Source of the DNA: Pusillimonas sp. DMV24BSW_D
Lineage (GTDB): Bacteria > Pseudomonadota > Gammaproteobacteria > Burkholderiales > Burkholderiaceae_B
Reading direction: 5' to 3'
NCBI RefSeq assembly: GCF_011388195.1
Contig: NZ_CP049990.1
Span: forward strand, 496,001-560,000
DNA length: 64,000 nt
Positions 16,494 through 26,292 of the stretch are shown piece after piece. A model generated the notes under the pieces. It saw nothing but the letters and a program-made list of their open reading frames with translations, had not been told where the DNA came from and did not search any database. How positions within the stretch are numbered: the stretch's first letter is position 1; each line of letters opens with the position of its first letter. The translations under genes were made by a program, and so were the position numbers.

Positions 16494-17265
16494 CCTAAGT
16501 TACACCGTCGCCGGGGCGTTAACCGGTTTTGTGGTGGGTATTACCGGCGTAGGCGGCGGCGCGTTGATGACCCCTATTCTGGTCTTGTTTTTTGGCGTTG
16601 CGCCCACCACCGCCATTGCCACCGACTTATGGTTTGCCGCCATTACCAAACTGGTGGGGGCCCGCATTCACCAGCGATCCGGCACCGTGGACTGGCAAGT
16701 GGTACGGCGCCTGTGGTGGGGCAGCTTGCCAGTGGCTCTGGCCGTGGTTACGTGGGTCAGCTTAGGCGCCCAAGTACACAAGTTCGATTGGCTGACCGCC
16801 GCCATTGGAGTTGTGGTGGGGATTACCGCCCTGGGCATGCTGGCGGCACCGAAACTGCAAGCCGCCGCCCGCCATCGGCGGCTTGATCACCCTGCGAAAT
16901 TCAAATCATGGCAGCCGGGCCTTACCATTACCGGCGGCGCGGTGCTGGGTTTATGTGTAGCGCTAACGTCAGTGGGCGCAGGTGCGCTGGGCAGCATTAT
17001 GCTGTTGTATTTATACCCGTTACGCATGACCCCCCATAAACTGGTGGCCACCGACATTGTGCATGCCATTCCGCTGGCGATTGCAGCCGGCTTGGGCTAT
17101 TTGTTTGCGGGAATGGTGAACTGGCCCATGCTGCTCAGCCTGCTTATCGGTTCGGTACCCGCCATTGTGCTGGGCAGCCTGCTGGCTGGAAAGTTGCCGG
17201 GGCGGGCGATACAAATTGCGCTGGCGATGGTGTTGCTGATTACTGCGGTTAAGTTGCTGGTTTGA
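16486..17265 (+). CDS. TauE/SafE-family sulfite/anion permease
   Basis: This 259-residue integral membrane protein has seven or eight hydrophobic segments and the family repeat: GITGVGGGALMTPIL in the first half and LTSVGAGALGSIML in the second. TauE/SafE proteins move sulfite, sulfoacetate or other organic anions. Translational overlap with cysQ and the surrounding sulfate genes point to a sulfur oxyanion. No dedicated sulfate ABC transporter is present in the window, so this may be the sulfur permease of the locus. Confidence 0.85.
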   Translation: MIDLSYTVAGALTGFVVGITGVGGGALMTPILVLFFGVAPTTAIATDLWFAAITKLVGARIHQRSGTVDWQVVRRLWWGSLPVALAVVTWVSLGAQVHKFDWLTAAIGVVVGITALGMLAAPKLQAAARHRRLDHPAKFKSWQPGLTITGGAVLGLCVALTSVGAGALGSIMLLYLYPLRMTPHKLVATDIVHAIPLAIAAGLGYLFAGMVNWPMLLSLLIGSVPAIVLGSLLAGKLPGRAIQIALAMVLLITAVKLLV

Positions 17266-17287
17266 TTTAATCGCTCTTAAAGAGACA

Positions 17288-17869
17288 CTAAATTAACTCC
17301 GATGCGTCTCTTAATCGTCCCGCAGTTGTTGGCAAGCCACCCCTTTCCAGAGCATCGGCAAATTCGGCCGGCGTAGACCCCGGCTTTCTGCGTCGCTGGC
17401 GCATACGTTTAAACGCAGCAATTGCATTTACCGGGTCTAAATCCCACTGATTCACGATAAAAGTATCTGGATCGACAGCTTCGAGCTCGAATTCCATCAA
17501 AACTGATGCAGGGAAATCTTGCAAATTAGAGGTGACAATACAATCAACATGTCCTGCAATAGCGGCCGAAAGAACATGACGATCATTAGGGTCGGGCAGA
17601 ACAACGCCATGAAATAATTGCGACCATGCAGATTCCGGTATTTCCCAATCAGGGACCGCTTCACGCATGGCATCGCGGCGAACATTCAGTTTTCCGACAA
17701 GATCAGGTCGATTTCGTTCGATAGCTCTAACCCATTCATCTTCAATTCTTGTTGTCCACTTCGCGGCGAAGAACCCAGCCGTTGCCAGACTCATTAAGGA
17801 ATCAGCCATTGCTAATGGATACAAAACACAAGCATCTAACAATGCGGTGTAACGAACGTGGCCCGCCAT
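17288..17869 (-). CDS. PIN-domain toxin (VapC-like ribonuclease)
   Basis: This 193-residue PIN-domain protein has acidic residues at expected positions: LLDACVLYP near the N-terminus, EDEWVRAIERN, LPDPNDRHVLSAAI and TSNLQDFP. PIN toxins are metal-dependent ribonucleases. It is coupled to the upstream HTH gene by a TAATG junction, which defines a toxin-antitoxin pair. The long C-terminal tail (about 50 residues) is larger than in classic VapC and typical of the PIN_3-like subgroup. Confidence 0.82.
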   Translation of the reverse strand: MAGHVRYTALLDACVLYPLAMADSLMSLATAGFFAAKWTTRIEDEWVRAIERNRPDLVGKLNVRRDAMREAVPDWEIPESAWSQLFHGVVLPDPNDRHVLSAAIAGHVDCIVTSNLQDFPASVLMEFELEAVDPDTFIVNQWDLDPVNAIAAFKRMRQRRRKPGSTPAEFADALERGGLPTTAGRLRDASELI

Positions 17870-18336
17870 TAGTAATCTAAACCAAGTTCACGGGCATTTT
17901 CCGCCATTTTCTTTAGAGCATTTGCTTGTCGGGCACGCATATTTCGACCGTACTCAACCAAATCGTCCAACGCAATTCGTCGATGCGAACCAACCTTCCG
18001 ATACGGCAACCTGCCGGCCTCTATTTCTTTAATAACGAAAGGCCGCGAAACATTCAAAAAATTAGCTGCCTCAACCGTTGTGAACTCTTGATCTGTTGGC
18101 ATCAAGACAACAGGACGACCCTCACTCATTACCCCTAACAGTTGACCAATCAATTTTAATGCAGCAGGCGGCACCTCAACCGTTGGATGTTCCCCCTTAT
18201 CCGTCGTTAATGTAATTGACGCCGCTCTTGAATGATCAAGCGCGGCCATAATGCACCGCTGAGCAACTCGCACCATTTCTTTGTCTTTAGGGCTCAGCGG
18301 CGGCGAAACCTCACGAACCCTGTCAATAGCACGCAT
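17869..18336 (-). CDS. Excisionase-type HTH antitoxin
   Basis: This 155-residue protein has a MerR/excisionase-type helix-turn-helix in the C-terminal half (EFTTVEAANFLNVSRPFVIK, then KVGSHRRIALDDL). It is the antitoxin partner and probable autoregulator of the PIN toxin. A near-ideal AAGGAGAAAC ribosome site precedes the ATG. The pair splits the sulfate assimilation genes into two blocks. Confidence 0.82.
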   Translation of the reverse strand: MRAIDRVREVSPPLSPKDKEMVRVAQRCIMAALDHSRAASITLTTDKGEHPTVEVPPAALKLIGQLLGVMSEGRPVVLMPTDQEFTTVEAANFLNVSRPFVIKEIEAGRLPYRKVGSHRRIALDDLVEYGRNMRARQANALKKMAENARELGLDY

Positions 18337-18550
18337 ATGTTTCTCCTTGCATACTTATCCATAACCCACAGGCCAGAAAGAAATCGGACCCCAAACTCAA
18401 TAATACACTAAGTGAAATAAATGAAATAAACGAAACAAATTACCATTTGATTTCTACATTTTGTATTGTTTCAAAAACACATAAACAAATAACCTGCGCG
18501 GGAATAAGAATATAACCAGCGCAAAAATATAAACATAACGATTCAATTGT

Positions 18551-18578
18551 TTGGTTGGGCGCCAACGGTTCCTAGAAT
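18551..18578 (+). promoter_or_regulatory. Candidate cysJIGH promoter with spacer dyad
   Basis: TTGGTT (18551-18556), a 16-nt spacer and TAGAAT (18573-18578) form a plausible promoter just upstream of cysJ. The dyad GTTGG-GCG-CCAAC (18554-18566) lies between the two boxes, where a bound regulator would block or remodel polymerase. The rest of 18337-18550 is AT-rich with GAAATAAA-like repeats and no gene. Confidence 0.4.
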
Positions 18579-18590
18579 GAAAGCACTTTC

Positions 18591-20489
18591 ATGGAATCAG
18601 CCCAACTTATGTTATCGACTTCTTTGCTTTCCACCGCACAGCGCAGCCAGGTGGACGACTTAACAACCGATCTGGATCCCAATGCGCTGACATGGCTTTC
18701 CGGCTACTTTGCCGGGATTGCGCAGGAGCGCGGCAAGCAAGGGCACGTTAGTGCAGATCCCGTCACACCCGAGCTTGCGCCCGCCGCGGCGCAACCGGAA
18801 GCGAAAAACGCACTTACCGTCACCGTACTGTTCGGCAGCCAAACCGGTAACGCGCAGCGTCAGGCTGAACAGTTGGCCGCCGACCTGCAAACAGCCGGGC
18901 TCACGGTCAACCTGGTGCGGGCCGATCAATACAACGTGCGCGATCTGAAAAATGAACGCTTGCTGTATGTGGTTATAAGCACACAGGGCGACGGCGATCC
19001 ACCGGACGACTCAATGGGGTTTGTTGAATTTCTGAACGGTCGTCGTGCACCGAAACTGCCCGAACTGCATTATGCCGTGCTCGGGCTGGGTGATTCCAGC
19101 TACCCCGAGTTCTGCGGCATTGCCAAAACGCTTGACGCCCGTTTCGATGAATTGGGTGCGCAGCGTTTGCAAGCCGTGGGTACGGCCGACCTGGACATTG
19201 AAACCATTAGCGACCCGTGGCGTGAAAGCGCGGTAAAACATGCGCGAGAACAAGCCGGCAACGATTTGGCGCCAAGCAGGGACACGCTGAACGAGCGTGC
19301 TATCGGCGGCAGCGGCACTGGGGCCACCGTTACTCCGCTGCATCCGGTTCCACGCACTGCCGCCTATTCCCGAAATCATCCTTTCCAGGCGGAACTGTTA
19401 TTGAATCAGCCTGTTGTTGGGCGCGGTAGTGTGAAAGACATTCGCCATATTGAGTTATCGCTGGAAGGCAGCGGGCTGCATTACGAACCCGGCGATGCAT
19501 TGGGCATCTGGCCCAAACAGGATCCCGCATTGGTTCAGGCGGTGTTGCAGGCTACAGGACTGAAAGGCGAGGAAGCCGTCACGTTGGGGGATGACACCCG
19601 CTCCGTGTACGACTGGTTGCGTCAACACCGTGAGCTGACCGTATTAACGCGCCCCTTCCTGGAGGCGCATGCAGGCAAACAGCAAAATACCTCCGAGAGT
19701 CTTGGTTTAAGCGAGCTGCTGGCACCGGAAAACAGCGCCAACCTGCGCGCCTGGCTCACCTCCAACCAACTATTGGATGTGTTGCAAGCATTCCCGGCGC
19801 AATGGACGGCGCAGGATTTCATTCAAGCCCTCCGGCCGCTCACGCCCCGCTTATATTCCATTGCCTCGGCGCAATCGGTGGTGGATGAAGAAGTGCATTT
19901 AACCGTTGCCAATGTCGCTTACGACACGAACGGAGAACCGCGCTGGGGTGTCACCACTCGTTTCCTGAACCAGATTGAGGAAGGCGAATCGGTGCCGTTG
20001 TTTATAGAAAAGAACGAGCGCTTCCGCCTACCGGCCGATTCGCAACGCGACATCATCATGATTGGACCGGGAACCGGTGTGGCGCCCTTCCGCGCGTTTA
20101 TACAGGCTCGCACCGAGGCGGGTGCCACCGGACGCAACTGGCTGTTCTTCGGCAACCCGCATTTTCAAACCGACTTCCTGTACCAAACGGAATGGCAGCA
20201 GGCCGTTGCCAAGGGTGAACTGCACCGGCTTGATCTGGCCTTTTCCCGCGACCAGGCCCAGCGCATCTATGTACAAGACCGCTTGCGCGAACACGCTGCC
20301 GATGTGTATGACTGGATTGAAAACGGCGCCCATGTATATGTGTGCGGCGACGCCACGCGGATGGCCAAAGATGTACATCAAACATTGCTGGACATTGCCC
20401 GCGAGCAGGGCGGTCGCACGCAAGAGCAGGCATCGGAATGGCTGAACAACCTGGCCGCCCAGGGCCGCTACGCACGCGATGTTTATTAA
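18591..20489 (+). CDS. cysJ: NADPH-sulfite reductase flavoprotein CysJ
   Basis: This 632-residue diflavin reductase has an N-terminal tail, a flavodoxin domain with the FMN loop FGSQTGNAQ (residues 81-89), a FAD-binding domain with RLYSIASA, and an NADPH domain with IGPGTGVAPFRAF. It ends in the GRYARDVY terminus shared with E. coli CysJ. It passes electrons from NADPH to CysI. An ATG at 18609 is an alternative start; neither has a strong ribosome site. It is the first gene of cysJIGH. Many Burkholderiales use a ferredoxin-type CysI without CysJ, so this organisation is noteworthy. Confidence 0.94.
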   Translation: MESAQLMLSTSLLSTAQRSQVDDLTTDLDPNALTWLSGYFAGIAQERGKQGHVSADPVTPELAPAAAQPEAKNALTVTVLFGSQTGNAQRQAEQLAADLQTAGLTVNLVRADQYNVRDLKNERLLYVVISTQGDGDPPDDSMGFVEFLNGRRAPKLPELHYAVLGLGDSSYPEFCGIAKTLDARFDELGAQRLQAVGTADLDIETISDPWRESAVKHAREQAGNDLAPSRDTLNERAIGGSGTGATVTPLHPVPRTAAYSRNHPFQAELLLNQPVVGRGSVKDIRHIELSLEGSGLHYEPGDALGIWPKQDPALVQAVLQATGLKGEEAVTLGDDTRSVYDWLRQHRELTVLTRPFLEAHAGKQQNTSESLGLSELLAPENSANLRAWLTSNQLLDVLQAFPAQWTAQDFIQALRPLTPRLYSIASAQSVVDEEVHLTVANVAYDTNGEPRWGVTTRFLNQIEEGESVPLFIEKNERFRLPADSQRDIIMIGPGTGVAPFRAFIQARTEAGATGRNWLFFGNPHFQTDFLYQTEWQQAVAKGELHRLDLAFSRDQAQRIYVQDRLREHAADVYDWIENGAHVYVCGDATRMAKDVHQTLLDIAREQGGRTQEQASEWLNNLAAQGRYARDVY

Positions 20490-20543
20490 TCAACCGCGCA
20501 GCGTTCGCAACGTCAACGTAAATACAGATTGGACTCAAGAATC

Positions 20544-22247
20544 ATGACCGCCCCTTTATCACCGCTGGAACAACTGAAGGCCGATAGCCGGCTCCTGCGT
20601 GGCACTATTCAAGAAGGCCTGGCCGACCCATTAACGGGCGCCATTTCGGAAGACGACAACAAACTGTTGAAGTTTCACGGCAGCTATCAGCAAGACGACC
20701 GCGATTTGCGCGACGAGCGCCGTAAACAAAAACTGGAGCCGGCGTATTCGTTCATGATTCGTGCGCGTCTGGCGGGCGGTGTGGTGTCACCCACCCAATG
20801 GCTGGCTTTTGACGACCTGGCGCGCCAGTACGCCGGCCGCGGTTTGCGCATTACGACCCGGCAAACTTTTCAATGGCATGGCGTCATAAAACGCAACTTG
20901 AAGCCCACTTTGCGTGCAATTAACGATGCGTTGGCCACCACCATAGCGGCTTGCGGCGACGTCAACCGGCAAGTGGTGTGCTCGGTTAACCCATGGCTGT
21001 CAAACACGCACGCTGAAATTGCGCAATGGGCGCAAAAGCTATCGGACCATTTTCTACCGAAAACCCGGGCCTACCACGAGATATGGCTGGACGGCGAAAA
21101 GGTGGAGTTTAATGCCGACGAACCCGAAGCGGAACCGCTTTACGGCCCCACTTACTTGCCACGCAAATTCAAAATTGGTATTGCCGTGCCGCCCTTCAAC
21201 GACGTCGATGTCTTCGCGCAAGACGTCGGCCTGATTGCCATTGTGAGCGACGGCAAGCTGGAAGGCTTTAACCTGAGTATTGGCGGCGGCATGGGTGCTT
21301 CGCATGGCGACGCCACCACCTACCCTCGCGTAGGTAGCGTCGTGGGGTTTGTGACGCAGGAACAGGTGATTGCCGCCGTGGAATCGGTGATGATTCTGCA
21401 ACGCGACCTGGGCAACCGCGATGAGCGCCGCTACGCGCGCCTGAAGTACACCATCGACCGCATTGGCCTGACGGCGTTTGTGGAAAAACTGCAGGCCCTG
21501 GCTGGGTTCACGCTAGCCCCTGCGCGCGAATTCACGTTTCAAAGTAATCACGATCACTACGGTTGGTTCAAGGGTGACAACGATTTGTGGCACCTGGGTT
21601 TGCATGTGGAGTCAGGACGGTTGTGGGATGCCGATCCGTTATCGCGCAATGCGCTTGAGCCCGATACCCAACAGCGTTTATGGCAAACAGGTTTGCGCGA
21701 AATAGCCAAAACTCACGAGGGAGACTTCCTGCTCACGTGCAACCAGAACGTGGTCATTGCCAACGTGAAAAGCGCCGACCGCAAACGCATCAACGCTTTG
21801 ATTAAAAAATACGGCCTGAACACCGGTGAAACATTCAGTGCCTTACGCCAACACAGTATTGCCTGCGTGGCCTTGCCCACCTGCGGCCTGGCAATGGCGG
21901 AAAGCGAACGCTATTTGCCCGAGCTACTGCCCAAGATGGAGGCTTTGCTAGACAAGCATGGCTTGCGCAACACGCCCATTACGCTGCGCCTGTCGGGCTG
22001 CCCAAATGGTTGCTCTCGGCCTTATTTGGCTGAAATTGCTTTGGTAGGTCGCGCGCCCGGCCGCTACGATTTGCGCCTGGGGGCCAATGCCGAAGGCAGC
22101 CGACTGAACCGCATTTATGCTGAAAACATCGACGAGCCCCAAATTCTGGCTACGCTGGATGAGCTGCTGGGTCGCTATGCTGCTGAACGCACATCTAACG
22201 AAGGTTTCGGTGACTTCATTGTACGAACTCAAGAGGTCCCGGCATGA
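20544..22247 (+). CDS. cysI: Sulfite reductase hemoprotein CysI
   Basis: This 567-residue siroheme/[4Fe-4S] enzyme reduces sulfite to sulfide with six electrons. The cluster cysteines are Cys441 and Cys447 (CVALPTC, CX5C) and Cys486 and Cys490 (CPNGC, CX3C). The length equals the E. coli protein (570). The ATG at 20544 begins the conserved N-terminus. It overlaps cysG by four bases. Confidence 0.95.
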   Translation: MTAPLSPLEQLKADSRLLRGTIQEGLADPLTGAISEDDNKLLKFHGSYQQDDRDLRDERRKQKLEPAYSFMIRARLAGGVVSPTQWLAFDDLARQYAGRGLRITTRQTFQWHGVIKRNLKPTLRAINDALATTIAACGDVNRQVVCSVNPWLSNTHAEIAQWAQKLSDHFLPKTRAYHEIWLDGEKVEFNADEPEAEPLYGPTYLPRKFKIGIAVPPFNDVDVFAQDVGLIAIVSDGKLEGFNLSIGGGMGASHGDATTYPRVGSVVGFVTQEQVIAAVESVMILQRDLGNRDERRYARLKYTIDRIGLTAFVEKLQALAGFTLAPAREFTFQSNHDHYGWFKGDNDLWHLGLHVESGRLWDADPLSRNALEPDTQQRLWQTGLREIAKTHEGDFLLTCNQNVVIANVKSADRKRINALIKKYGLNTGETFSALRQHSIACVALPTCGLAMAESERYLPELLPKMEALLDKHGLRNTPITLRLSGCPNGCSRPYLAEIALVGRAPGRYDLRLGANAEGSRLNRIYAENIDEPQILATLDELLGRYAAERTSNEGFGDFIVRTQEVPA

Positions 22248-23692
22248 GCGATAACCCGAAACTATTTCCGGTCTTCATGAATCTGGTCGGCAAGAAGGTA
22301 TTGGTCGTGGGTGCGGGTGAAGTGGCCGCGCGCAAGATACGCCTGCTGCTTGGAACCGATGCCGAGATTCATATCGGGGCGATTCATTTCAGCGAAACGG
22401 TGCTGACATTAACGCAAGCGGGTACTGAGGCACACTTCACCTTACATCAAGGGCCGTATCAAACCGAATGGCTGAATGACGCCTGGTTGGTGATCGCCGC
22501 CACGCAAGACCGCGAGCTGAATGAACGCATTGCCTGCGAGGCTGAGCAACGACGTATTCCAGTCAACGTTGTCGACACCCGTGAACTCTGCGCCTTTCAG
22601 GTACCGGCCATGGTGGAGCGAGGCGATTTAAAAGTCGCGATCTCATCCGGCGGCCATGCGCCCGTCATTGCCCGACGCATACGCGAACGCATTGAAACCT
22701 TGCTCGACCCCAGCCTGAGCACTCTGTTGGCCATGACTGAACGCTATCGCCCGGCCATTCGCCGCGCCCGCCCGTCACTGCCGCAAAGGCGGCAGTTCTA
22801 TAACTGGTTGCTCGACGGCCCGGTAAGCCATGAACTGCGTTCGGGCAACCTGGCGCAAGCCGAATTTATGTTGTTGTCGGCATTGAAACAGGCGCAAGAG
22901 CCCGCCCAAGGCCTCGTGACACTGGTAGGTGCCGGCCCCGGCGACCCCGGTTTGCTGACCTTGAACGCCCAACGCGCGCTGAATGAAGCCGATGTCATTC
23001 TGCACGACCGCTTGGTGGGGGCCGATATTCTGGCGCTGGCCCGCCGCGACGCGCAGTGCATTTCCGTCGGAAAGAAAGCCGGCGAGAACCAGGATGCGAC
23101 ACAAAATCGTATTCACACCCTAATGAAGCACTACGCCGAACAAGGCCTGCACGTGGTGCGCCTGAAAGGCGGTGACCCCTTTATATTCGGTCGCGGCGGA
23201 GAAGAACTGCAGTTTCTGCGCGAACACGATATCGCCTACCGCGTCGTGCCGGGTTTAACGGCTGCGCTGGCCGGTGCTGCCTACGCCGGCATTCCTTTAA
23301 CCCATCGCGATCACGCCCAATCGGTTCGGCTGCTAACCGCCCATCGCCGCCCAGGGCAAGATATTGAAAACTGGCCTGCTTTGACCCAGCCTGGCCAAAC
23401 GCTGGTGTTCTACATGGGGGTGAAGCAAATCGCAGCGCTGCAAACGCAATTGCTGCAACACGGGCAGTCTCCCGACACCGCCGTCGCTTTTATTGAAAAC
23501 GCCACGCTGAAAACACAACGCGTCATACAGGCACGCGTTGCAAACATGGCGGAACAGGCCGGCGAATACAACCTGCAATCGCCCGCACTGATTGTGGTGG
23601 GTGATGTCGTTGCGCTTGGAAAAGACCTGGCATGGTTTCAATCGATCATGAACCAAGATACCCCTGAACACGCAACCGCTAAACTTAATTAA
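22244..23692 (+). CDS. cysG: Siroheme synthase CysG
   Basis: This 482-residue fusion has an N-terminal precorrin-2 dehydrogenase/ferrochelatase (KKVLVVGAGEVAARKIRLLL) and a C-terminal uroporphyrinogen-III methyltransferase (LVGAGPGDPGLLT, GGDPFIFGRGGEE). It makes the siroheme needed by CysI. The ATGA overlap with cysI couples their synthesis. Confidence 0.95.
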   Translation: MSDNPKLFPVFMNLVGKKVLVVGAGEVAARKIRLLLGTDAEIHIGAIHFSETVLTLTQAGTEAHFTLHQGPYQTEWLNDAWLVIAATQDRELNERIACEAEQRRIPVNVVDTRELCAFQVPAMVERGDLKVAISSGGHAPVIARRIRERIETLLDPSLSTLLAMTERYRPAIRRARPSLPQRRQFYNWLLDGPVSHELRSGNLAQAEFMLLSALKQAQEPAQGLVTLVGAGPGDPGLLTLNAQRALNEADVILHDRLVGADILALARRDAQCISVGKKAGENQDATQNRIHTLMKHYAEQGLHVVRLKGGDPFIFGRGGEELQFLREHDIAYRVVPGLTAALAGAAYAGIPLTHRDHAQSVRLLTAHRRPGQDIENWPALTQPGQTLVFYMGVKQIAALQTQLLQHGQSPDTAVAFIENATLKTQRVIQARVANMAEQAGEYNLQSPALIVVGDVVALGKDLAWFQSIMNQDTPEHATAKLN

Positions 23693-23707
23693 ATTGGAGC
23701 ACCTTTC

Positions 23708-24397
23708 ATGTACGACACCATGACCCTTGACTCTCCAGAACAACTTGAATCCTGGTCCGCCGCGGAGCGTGTTCACTGGGCCCTGGAAAACCTGCCCGGC
23801 CAGTTCATCCTGACCTCCAGCTTCGGTATTCAATCGGCCGTTCTGCTGCATTTGGTTAAACAGATTCGGCCCGAGATGCCCGTGCTGTTTATCGACACCG
23901 GTTACCTTTTCCCCGAAACCTACCAGTTCGCCAAAACCTTAACCGAGCGCCTGAAACTGAATCTGAAAGTGGTGGCGCCGGCCTGGACACCGGCCCGCCT
24001 GGAAAGCGTTTACGGCAAGCTATGGGAAAACGGTGTGGAAGGGCTGGACCACTACAACCGCCTGATGAAAGTCGAACCCATGGAACGGGCCTTGAATGAC
24101 TTGAACGTAGGCACCTGGTTCGCCGGCCTGCGCCGCGAGCAAGCCAAATCACGCGCCGACCGGCCAGTGGTGGAACAGCGCAAAGACGGCCGCTACAAAG
24201 TTTACCCGTTAATCGACTGGACCAACCGCGATATTCATCGTTACCTGACTGAACACGACTTGCCCTACCACCCGTTGTGGGAAAAAGGCTATGTGTCGGT
24301 AGGCGACTGGCACACCAGCGTTCCCCTTACGGGCGACATGACCGAAGAGGAAACGCGGTTCTTTGGATTAAAGCGGGAGTGCGGGTTGCATGATTGA
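23708..24397 (+). CDS. cysH: Phosphoadenylyl-sulfate reductase CysH
   Basis: This 229-residue PAPS reductase reduces PAPS to sulfite with thioredoxin. [12 protein letters not shown] (PP-loop-like), [28 protein letters not shown] and the terminal KRECGLHD with the catalytic cysteine are visible. The paired CC...CxxC cysteines of APS reductases are absent, so it uses PAPS, consistent with the CysC domain in cysNC. It ends 9 bp from the convergent hydroxylase gene. Confidence 0.93.
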   Translation: MYDTMTLDSPEQLESWSAAERVHWALENLPGQFILTSSFGIQSAVLLHLVKQIRPEMPVLFIDTGYLFPETYQFAKTLTERLKLNLKVVAPAWTPARLESVYGKLWENGVEGLDHYNRLMKVEPMERALNDLNVGTWFAGLRREQAKSRADRPVVEQRKDGRYKVYPLIDWTNRDIHRYLTEHDLPYHPLWEKGYVSVGDWHTSVPLTGDMTEEETRFFGLKRECGLHD

Positions 24398-24406
24398 GGG
24401 GTGCAG

Positions 24407-25546
24407 TTAAGCGACCGCTTCCCCGGTTAGCGCTTCATAACGGGCTATAAAGCCCGGATCGCGCTCTTTCAAGTCTTCATGGCTGACACGTCCGGTTCGG
24501 CGCATATAGTCGTAGGCAAAAACCACCGGATCCAGATGCATTTTCCGATCAACCGACTCATACCAATCCAGGCTTCTTGCCGCTGCCGTTTGAAAGTTGG
24601 CTGACGAAGTACGACGCAATTTTTCGAAGTGAGTGAAAGCAGCCGGCAAATCTTTCCCGTGTAAATTCACGGCCTCATATAACGCAATGGCATCCTGCAT
24701 GGCCATGCGAGTACCCGACCCCAAAGAAAAATGCACGGTTCGCAAGGCATCACCCAGCAGCACAATATTCTTGTAAGACCAATTTTCGTTGCTGACGATA
24801 TTGGCAGAAAACCACGTTGAACGGTTGGATAGCAAGCCGTTGCTGCCCAAATCCCTGGCAAATACCTGCTCGCAAAAACGCTGGCTATCTTCATCCGACA
24901 TGGTATCGAGCCCGGCCCGCTTCCAGGTATCAGGGTCCACCTCAATCAGGAAGGTGCTTAAATCCTTACTGTACTGATAACAATGTGCAATAAAGACCCC
25001 GTACTCCGTTTCCCGAAAGATTAATGAAACCGCGTGGAATAGTTGGCGTGTGCCATACCAGGCAAATTTGTTTCGTCGCTTTTCAAAATGCGGTTTGAAA
25101 TGTTGGGCCAACTGGGTTCGAACGCCACTGTTTGCGCCGTCGGCACCCACAATTAAATCGGCCTCGTTCAATAAACCAATATCATCAACCCGCGAATCGA
25201 ACTTAAAATTAACCCCAACCGACTTGCACTCGTCTTGCAAAACCTTAAGCAAGTCGATACGAGAGGCGCGCGAAAAGTGGTTGTTGCGCAGTTGGACATG
25301 CACGTCTTTATGCACCACTTCCATATAGTCACAGCGTTCATGGCTTGCTGTGAACTTCTTATAAAATTCTGCATCGGCCTGCTTCAAAAAGCTTAAAGCA
25401 ACATCGGAAAAAACGACGCCCCAACCGTACGTTGCCCCTGCCGGGTTCTGTTCATATACGGTAATGTCGTGACTTGCATCGCGCTTTTTCATCAACAACG
25501 AAAAATACATACCAGCGGGTCCGCCGCCCACAACTGCAATCTTCAT
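24407..25546 (-). CDS. FAD-dependent hydroxylase, salicylyl-CoA/anthraniloyl-CoA type
   Basis: This 379-residue flavoprotein monooxygenase has an N-terminal VVGGGPAGMYFSLLMKK FAD fold, a central VGADGANSGVRTQL motif, and GDALRTVHFSLGSGTRMAMQ, the GD motif variant typical of salicylyl-CoA 5-hydroxylase and the monooxygenase domain of 2-aminobenzoyl-CoA enzymes. It probably hydroxylates an ortho-substituted benzoyl-CoA made by the ligase of the same operon. The ATG at 25546 is chosen because GAGAGGG precedes it. It is the last gene of the operon. Confidence 0.82.
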   Translation of the reverse strand: MKIAVVGGGPAGMYFSLLMKKRDASHDITVYEQNPAGATYGWGVVFSDVALSFLKQADAEFYKKFTASHERCDYMEVVHKDVHVQLRNNHFSRASRIDLLKVLQDECKSVGVNFKFDSRVDDIGLLNEADLIVGADGANSGVRTQLAQHFKPHFEKRRNKFAWYGTRQLFHAVSLIFRETEYGVFIAHCYQYSKDLSTFLIEVDPDTWKRAGLDTMSDEDSQRFCEQVFARDLGSNGLLSNRSTWFSANIVSNENWSYKNIVLLGDALRTVHFSLGSGTRMAMQDAIALYEAVNLHGKDLPAAFTHFEKLRRTSSANFQTAAARSLDWYESVDRKMHLDPVVFAYDYMRRTGRVSHEDLKERDPGFIARYEALTGEAVA

Positions 25547-25560
25547 AAAAACCCTCTCAA

Positions 25561-26292
25561 TCAAACGCCCACATAACGCTGAACGCGTTGCGTATCGGCC
25601 ATTAGCATTTCTGTGTCGCCTTGCCAGGCAATACGGCCCTTTTCAATCATGTAATGCCTGTCAGCCAACTTCGACAACGCCTTTACATCTTTATCGACTA
25701 CCAGAATCGATTGCCCGGTGCTTTTTACCTGCGCCAGCGTCTGCCAAATCTCCTGTCGAATCTTGGGCGCCAACCCTTCCGTCGCCTCGTCAAGAATCAA
25801 CAACTTGGGATTCGTCATGAGTGCGCGGCCAATCGCCAACATTTGCTGTTCACCGCCCGACAATTGGCCACCGCCGTTAAAGCGTCGTTCACGCAGTCGC
25901 GGGAACAATTCATACACGGAGTCCAACGTCCAGCTATGGTTTAAACCTTTGCGCTTAACCGCCGTGGCAACCAGATTTTCTTCAACACTCAAACTGGGAA
26001 AGATCAACCGCCCTTCGGGCACCCACCCCAAACCCATGGCGGCAATACGATGCATGGCCATGCCGCGCGTTAAACGCGAATTAAAATGGATCTCGCCCTT
26101 GCGCACCGTGAGCATGCCCATAATGGTGCGAATCAATGTTGTTTTCCCCATGCCGTTTTTGCCCATGAGCGAAACAACTTCGCCTTCACCAATCGTTAAG
26201 GACACATCGAACAGCACTTGTCCGCGACCATACCCGCTGTCAACCTCCGTCACAGACAACATCGCTTTTGATCGCGCTTGCGGATTATTCAT
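25561..26292 (-). CDS. Branched-chain-amino-acid-type ABC transporter ATPase (LivF-like)
   Basis: This 243-residue ATPase has Walker A GKNGMGKTT, signature LSGGEQQ and Walker B LLILDEA. Together with the neighbouring LivG-like ATPase, two permeases and binding protein it forms a complete importer in the cytoplasmic membrane. The ATG at 26292 has GGGGGA upstream and overlaps livG by eight bases. The substrate is inferred to be the aromatic acid handled by the operon. Confidence 0.9.
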   Translation of the reverse strand: MNNPQARSKAMLSVTEVDSGYGRGQVLFDVSLTIGEGEVVSLMGKNGMGKTTLIRTIMGMLTVRKGEIHFNSRLTRGMAMHRIAAMGLGWVPEGRLIFPSLSVEENLVATAVKRKGLNHSWTLDSVYELFPRLRERRFNGGGQLSGGEQQMLAIGRALMTNPKLLILDEATEGLAPKIRQEIWQTLAQVKSTGQSILVVDKDVKALSKLADRHYMIEKGRIAWQGDTEMLMADTQRVQRYVGV

